Source of the DNA: Acidobacteriota bacterium
Lineage (GTDB): Bacteria; Acidobacteriota; Terriglobia; Acidiferrales; UBA7541
Reading direction: 5' to 3'
Assembly (NCBI GenBank): GCA_003131705.1
Contig: PKUY01000423.1
Location: 1,328-20,100 of the forward strand
Length of the DNA stretch: 18,773 nucleotides
Made by a program: the position numbers and the translations under genes. The notes below the pieces were generated by a model, which was not told where the DNA came from, did not search any database, and saw nothing but the letters and a program-made list of their open reading frames with translations. Of the stretch, positions 15,329-18,773 are shown piece after piece. How positions within the stretch are numbered: the first letter of the stretch is position 1; every line of letters starts with the position of its first letter.

Positions 15329-15667
15329 GTGAAAGCTCGCGACCGGAAAAATCCATATGAGGGCCAGTCGGACGCCGTGCTTGCCGGCCAAAAGCTTTTC
15401 CGTCAGCATTGCGCTGAATGTCATGGTGATGACGCCCGTGGAGCCGGAGACGCTGCTAACCTGCGCTCCTCCGGCGTGCAGAACGCGACGCCCGGCGAGC
15501 TCGCTTGGTTCCTGCGCAACGGCAATCTCGCCAAGGGAATGCCTTCTTGGAGCGGAATTCCGGAGGAGCGCCGTTGGCAGATTGTCACTTATCTGAAGAC
15601 CCTCGGCGTCGGCGCTACTGCGGAAGACGTGACAGCCATCCCGTCGGCGAACAACCAAGCTCAGTGA
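15329..15667 (+). CDS. Class I c-type cytochrome, apparently without signal peptide
   Basis: Small electron-transfer heme protein. The heme site CAECH (C28, C31, H32) is followed by GDDARGAG, and KGMPSW supplies the probable distal ligand M71. The C-terminal helix ends at WQIVTYLKTLG. At 112 aa from a GTG at 15329, the first residues MKARDRKNPYEGQ are already the mature-type N-terminus. Upstream in frame there are only about 17 non-hydrophobic codons before a stop (15275-15277), and neither other frame offers a signal peptide. Covalent heme attachment needs export, so the gene is probably 5'-truncated, or its signal sequence was lost by rearrangement. It follows the RND gene by 125 nt. The heme-domain call is secure; whether it is functional is doubtful. 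Confidence 0.8.
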   Translation: MKARDRKNPYEGQSDAVLAGQKLFRQHCAECHGDDARGAGDAANLRSSGVQNATPGELAWFLRNGNLAKGMPSWSGIPEERRWQIVTYLKTLGVGATAEDVTAIPSANNQAQ

Positions 15668-15702
15668 ACACTCGGCCCGCTACTGGCGTTTCGAGTGTTC
15701 AT
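15664..15702. other. Stem-loop over the cytochrome stop codon
   Basis: TGAACACTCG (15665-15674) pairs perfectly with CGAGTGTTCA (15692-15701) around a 17-nt loop. The left arm contains the TGA stop. There is no T-run on the right, so it is at most a weak terminator or an insulator for the 6S promoter downstream. Confidence 0.45.
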
Positions 15703-15770
15703 CAAACAGCTTGATACCTAATCATGTGTCAGAGATGAGCCTGAGCCCAAACCGCGAAACTCGCGAATCC

Positions 15771-15779
15771 TGCTACAAT
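15771..15779 (+). promoter_or_regulatory. Extended -10 promoter of 6S RNA
   Basis: TGCTACAAT (15771-15779) is an extended -10 element whose TACAAT lies about 6 nt before the predicted 5' end of the 6S RNA. No good -35 hexamer is present at 17 nt, which an extended -10 can tolerate. Confidence 0.6.
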
Positions 15780-15784
15780 CAAGC

Positions 15785-15983
15785 GCGGAGTCGCCTGCGA
15801 CGCAGGTGACGTTGCGAAAGCCTATTGAACCAACACTGGATCCCAGGGAGTCCGCGTCGACCTGCCCTTGTGCACGTCTTGTGCCGGCTTGCCGGTACGG
15901 GAAAGCCTTAAAGCAGGCGCAGGGCACCCACCTATTCGTGGGGTTCAGGGCCTAGCAGCGCACGGCGAAGTGGACCGCTCCGC
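15785..15983 (+). ncRNA. ssrS: 6S RNA
   Basis: Regulatory RNA that binds the housekeeping RNA polymerase holoenzyme by imitating an open promoter. The 3' half contains AAGCCTTAAAG near 15903, then a small hairpin CCCAC (15927-15931) with GTGGG (15938-15942) and GGTTCAGGGCC, matching the conserved 6S core (AAGCCTTAAA, CACC hairpin, GTTCAAGGG in E. coli). The ends pair as GCGGAG (15785-15790) with CTCCGC (15978-15983), and next TCGCC and TGCG with GGCGA and CGCA. Inside, TGAACC (15826-15831) pairs with GGTTCA (15942-15947), an alternative to the small hairpin at its edge, and TGCCCT pairs with AGGGCA. The resulting rod with a central bubble, about 199 nt long, is the 6S architecture. Exact ends are inferred from the closing stem and promoter. 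Confidence 0.88.
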
Positions 15984-16031
15984 TCTAGACTCTGAAGCTG
16001 ACAGCTGCGGCCAGCAGAAAGAAATCAAAAA

Positions 16032-16814
16032 TTGAGGATTCTTTTCATCGGCGACATCGTGGGGTCGCCCGGACGCAAGATCGTTCACGATAGGCTCGCG
16101 GATATCCTCACGCAGCGGGAAATCGACCTGTGCATCGCGAACGGCGAAAACTCCGCTTCTGGGTTCGGCATCACGCCGCGCATCGCGCAAGATTTGCTCG
16201 CCGAGGGAGTCGAAGTGATCACGGGCGGCAATCACATATGGGACCGCCGGGAAATCCTCGATTTCTTTCCGCACGAACCGCGGCTTTTGCGGCCTGCTAA
16301 TTTCCCCAGCGGCTCGCCCGGCAGCGGGCTCTTCGTCGGCTGCGCCAAGAATGGCGTAGCGTACGCCGTCCTGAATCTGCAGGGCCGCACATTTATGACG
16401 CCGCTCGATGATCCGTTCCGCAAGGCATTGGAAGAGCTCTCGAAGATTCCGCCGGAAGTGAAAGTGATTTTCGTCGATATGCACGCCGAGACCACGTCGG
16501 AAAAACAGGCGATGGGTTGGTACCTCGACGGAAAAGTTTCGGCGGTCGTCGGAACGCACACGCATGTCCCGACCGCCGATTCTCGCGTTCTCCCGGGTGG
16601 AACCGCTTACATCACCGACGTCGGCATGACCGGTCCGCACGATTCCGTGATCGGCATGGAAAAGGAAGGCGCGCTCAAGCGCTTCCTCGACGCGCTACCC
16701 GCGCGATTCGTGGTCGCCGAGCACGACGTGCAGATGAACGCTGTGCTGATAGACGTCGACGAATCGACCGGCCGCGCCCGCTCGATCGACCGCCTCAATT
16801 TCCGCCTGGATTAG
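16032..16814 (+). CDS. ymdB: YmdB-family metallophosphoesterase
   Basis: Predicted cytoplasmic di-metal phosphodiesterase of the TIGR00282/YmdB family. The Bacillus subtilis member hydrolyses 2',3'-cyclic nucleotides and influences biofilm and motility gene choice. Metal ligands are in place: D8 in IGDIVG, E39 and N40 in NGENSASG, N67 and H68 in GGNHIWD, H151 in VDMHAE, and H176/H178 in GTHTHVPTAD. At 260 aa it is full length. The start is TTG at 16032, because MRILFIGDIVGSPGR is the invariant family N-terminus and no ATG is available. The upstream AGAAAGAAAT is a weak ribosome-binding site. It begins 48 nt after the 6S RNA, so read-through from the 6S promoter is possible. Confidence 0.95.
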   Translation: MRILFIGDIVGSPGRKIVHDRLADILTQREIDLCIANGENSASGFGITPRIAQDLLAEGVEVITGGNHIWDRREILDFFPHEPRLLRPANFPSGSPGSGLFVGCAKNGVAYAVLNLQGRTFMTPLDDPFRKALEELSKIPPEVKVIFVDMHAETTSEKQAMGWYLDGKVSAVVGTHTHVPTADSRVLPGGTAYITDVGMTGPHDSVIGMEKEGALKRFLDALPARFVVAEHDVQMNAVLIDVDESTGRARSIDRLNFRLD

Positions 16815-16845
16815 CGTCCATTCGGCCAGATTCCGCGCAAGCAAC

Positions 16846-17910
16846 GTGAACTCGCGGAAGCGCATCTCTTGCCATCTGCAGCGGATAACATACCCAGTCG
16901 TGATTTGCCGCCCACAATTCGGTCTGTTCGTCGCCGTTCTGATCGCCGCAGGCGCTCGATGGAACATCTCGCCCGTTGCCGCACAGGAGCAAGGTTTCGC
17001 ACGCGAAATCCTGGCCAGCGCGCGCATCTTCCCTGAAATAGGCCCCGGAGTGACAGCGCTCAAACGCGATTCTGCCGGGCGCTACTTCATTCTCGCAGCG
17101 CCTGCGAACACCATCGCGATTTATGGACCCAACGGCCAGCGTGTTGGCCAGATTCCAAATGCGAACTCGCGAGGCACCAAAATTGCCTACGCGCAGGATA
17201 TCGATTTGGACGCCGCCGGGCGGCTGTTTGTGGCCGACCGCGGTGCGAATGCCGTGAAGATTTTTAAGCCGGATGGTTCGTTCGATGGAATGATCCCCGT
17301 CGCAGCTCCCACTTCGCTTGTCGCGCTTTCGGGCGAAGAGATAGCAGTCGCCGCGCTACGGTCCGAAAATCTAGTGAGCATCTTCGATGTGCGGGGAAAG
17401 CTGGTGCGCAGCTTTGGTTTTCTTGCAGGCGCGGGTGCCAACCAATTGGCGAGCCGGGGCCAGATTTATGGCGATGCTGCCGGGCACATCTATTTTGTCT
17501 TTGTCAATCTGCCGGATCCTACCGTCCGGACATACGACCGCTTCGGCTATGCCGCGTCCGAAATTTCGCTTCCGGCATCCGAGTTCACTCCTCAGGCAGA
17601 GGCCAAGGACTGGAAAACGGTCACCATCGAAAAGAGCGGCAGCGCACGAACGATCAAGCCGGTGATCAACGCCCTGAGCGTCGATCCGGAGACGCAGGAC
17701 ATCTGGATTGCGATTGGCGATGAGCTCCTGCACTACGACAAGGACGGCATCCGCCGCGCCGCTTACCGCACGGCGACAAAAGAAGGCGCGCAAATTGAAC
17801 CTACCGCGATCCTCGTCGAGCACGATCGCATTCTTGTCGGCTCCGATCCGCTTGGAGTTTTCGATTTTCCACTTCCGGAACCGAGACAACTGATCGCATC
17901 CCCGCGCTGA
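16846..17910 (+). CDS. Secreted beta-propeller (NHL-like) protein
   Basis: Function unknown. A basic N-terminus and hydrophobic segment (about residues 25-36, FGLFVAVLIAAG) followed by PVAAQ predict a signal peptide and export. The mature part shows repeated blade-like units: ALKRDSAGRYFILAAPANTI, DIDLDAAGRLFVADRGAN with KIFKPDGSF, SIFDVRGKLVRSFG, YGDAAGHIYFVFV and LSVDPETQDIWIAIGDELLH. These have the D-x-x-G-x-(L/I)-(F/Y)-V form of NHL or 6-bladed propellers. Length is 354 aa from GTG 16846, which has no clear ribosome-binding site. A GTG at 16900 is an alternative start closer to the signal sequence. It lies 31 nt after the phosphodiesterase gene, so cotranscription is likely, but the context gives no clear role. 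Confidence 0.8.
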   Translation: MNSRKRISCHLQRITYPVVICRPQFGLFVAVLIAAGARWNISPVAAQEQGFAREILASARIFPEIGPGVTALKRDSAGRYFILAAPANTIAIYGPNGQRVGQIPNANSRGTKIAYAQDIDLDAAGRLFVADRGANAVKIFKPDGSFDGMIPVAAPTSLVALSGEEIAVAALRSENLVSIFDVRGKLVRSFGFLAGAGANQLASRGQIYGDAAGHIYFVFVNLPDPTVRTYDRFGYAASEISLPASEFTPQAEAKDWKTVTIEKSGSARTIKPVINALSVDPETQDIWIAIGDELLHYDKDGIRRAAYRTATKEGAQIEPTAILVEHDRILVGSDPLGVFDFPLPEPRQLIASPR

Positions 17911-18309
17911 AATTCGCTGGCCTGTTGAAACGGTGCCTGTGGAAAATCAGGCGCGGCGCTGTCGCTTCTTTTTCACCGGTTGAGCGTGTTTCACGGGATG
18001 CCCGCACACTTTTTGCGTGAGATCCACTTCAAAATTGAAATGTGGAAAACCTGTGAATGTTCTGTGGAGCGTGCGCATCTTTTTCGTGAAATTTTCTCTT
18101 GCTCATCGCGCTGTGTTTAGGCAGAATTCCCGCTCGCCTATTTGACTGATAACAATCGAAAGTCAGCAATCATGACACGTCGCAAACACCGACTTCGTTC
18201 CGGTGAATCGAACTGATCGGTAAGGCCATTTAGAGCCCCTTTTCGCAGGAAGGGGATTTCCACAGCATTTCCACATCAGTGGAAATTGCAGTAGGGGCTA
18301 ATTTTCTCG
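17911..18309. promoter_or_regulatory. dnaA upstream region with DnaA-box-like sites (candidate oriC)
   Basis: This 399-nt stretch has no plausible gene. TTTTCCACA, which fits the relaxed DnaA box TTWTNCACA, occurs on the minus strand at 17938-17946 and 18041-18049. The first is framed by GCCTG/CAGGC arms. Just before dnaA, ATTTCCACA (8 of 9 box positions) occurs at 18256-18264 and 18267-18275, exactly 11 bp apart. An inverted ATTTCCACT lies at 18278-18286, so ATTTCCAC-ATCA-GTGGAAAT is a perfect dyad. Further pairing elements are CCCCTT (18236-18241)/AAGGGG (18250-18255) and AGCCCC/GGGGCT (18234-18239, 18294-18299). An AT-rich stretch lies at about 18140-18170. Origin function and autoregulation of dnaA are inferences from box content and position. 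Confidence 0.5.
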
Positions 18310-18773
18310 ATGAATCTCTGGGATAAGGTTCTCCAGCATACGGAGCGCCGCGTAAATCCACACAGTTTTGCTACTTGGTTTCGCCCCACGCGTCAGGAGC
18401 GGGCGGACGATACTCGTTTGGTCGTTCGCGTGCCGACGCGCCTGTTTTGCAAGCGCCTCACCGAGACGTACGGCGAGCTTTTGCAGGCGGTTTTGACCGA
18501 AATCGGCCGGCCTGGCCTGGCGCTCGAGTTTATCTGCGTCGAAGCGGAACCTGCGCCGGTGAATCCGGCTGCTGCTGCACAGGCGAAGCTCGACTTCGAC
18601 TCGTCGAACAATCAGCTCAACCCGCGCTATACATTCGACAAGTTTATCGTGGGTTCCTCGAACCAGTTTGCGCACGCCGCGGCCGTCGCGGTGGCAGAAC
18701 AGCCGTCGAAATCCTACAATCCGCTTTTTCTGTACGGTGGTGTGGGACTCGGCAAGACGCACTTGATGCAGGC
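18310..18773 (+). CDS. dnaA: Chromosomal replication initiator DnaA (3' end cut by the window)
   Basis: ATP-dependent initiator that binds DnaA boxes and melts the origin. The frame from ATG 18310 stays open to the window edge (154 complete codons). It starts [17 protein letters not shown], with the domain I motif [12 protein letters not shown] short Ala-rich domain II linker follows, and then the domain III start [22 protein letters not shown]. Walker [10 protein letters not shown] and LMQA appear at the very end. The rest of the AAA+ domain and the domain IV DNA-binding region lie outside the window. No clear Shine-Dalgarno precedes the ATG (CTAATTTTCTCG). DnaA-box-like repeats end 24 nt before the ATG and suggest autorepression. 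Confidence 0.96.
   Translation, partial: MNLWDKVLQHTERRVNPHSFATWFRPTRQERADDTRLVVRVPTRLFCKRLTETYGELLQAVLTEIGRPGLALEFICVEAEPAPVNPAAAAQAKLDFDSSNNQLNPRYTFDKFIVGSSNQFAHAAAVAVAEQPSKSYNPLFLYGGVGLGKTHLMQ

Noticed and set aside
15718..15927. Short minus-strand frame inside the 6S RNA region
   Set aside because: The sequence there is explained by 6S RNA secondary structure and conserved core motifs. The translated product has no recognisable features.
1..18773. tRNA genes, CRISPR arrays, transposases or integrases
   Set aside because: I looked for TTCGA-type T-loops with acceptor stems, for regularly spaced repeats, and for DDE or tyrosine-recombinase motifs in the plausible frames, and found none I could support.

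Overview
The window looks like chromosomal DNA of a GC-rich soil-type bacterium. Its layout (thrS, infC-rpmI-rplT, pheS-pheT, zapA, 6S RNA, ymdB-type phosphodiesterase, dnaA), its protein style and its TTG/GTG starts suggest Acidobacteriota (Terriglobia-like). That placement is inference from gene order and family resemblance; no 16S gene is present.

Region 1 (1-8683) is translation machinery. thrS is followed 3 nt later by a secreted protein of unknown function. Next come infC (apparently starting at an AUC codon behind a perfect Shine-Dalgarno), rpmI and rplT, with a structured 279-nt gap between the last two. Two palindromic repeats separate rplT from pheS. A class I SAM methyltransferase gene lies between pheS and pheT and overlaps the pheT start by ATGA. 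The encoded PheT lacks the usual N-terminal tRNA-binding OB domain.

Region 2 (8684-15667) starts with zapA. A cassette in the same orientation follows, with its own sigma70-like promoter (-35 TTGGGC, 17 nt, -10 TATGAT). It encodes a small membrane protein with a His/Cys cluster, a TolC-type outer-membrane factor, a lipoprotein membrane-fusion protein and a CzcA-like heavy-metal RND pump. Together these would form a tripartite metal exporter. Just downstream are a minus-strand scrap resembling the C-terminus of a cytosine-5 DNA methyltransferase and a c-type cytochrome reading frame with no signal peptide. This looks like a recombination scar at the distal edge of the cassette.

Region 3 (15668-18773) begins with a convincing 6S RNA gene, not covered by any protein ORF, with an extended -10 promoter. 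It is followed by the YmdB-family phosphodiesterase (TTG start), a secreted beta-propeller protein, a 399-nt non-coding stretch with DnaA-box-like sites (candidate origin and/or dnaA autoregulatory region), and the first 154 codons of dnaA, cut by the window edge.

All intact protein genes are on the + strand. I saw no tRNA, rRNA, CRISPR array, transposase or integrase. The less ordinary items are the methyltransferase between the PheRS subunits, the His/Cys leader protein of the efflux operon, the scar beside the cytochrome, and the AUC-initiated infC. I found nothing that clearly amounts to a new multi-gene system.
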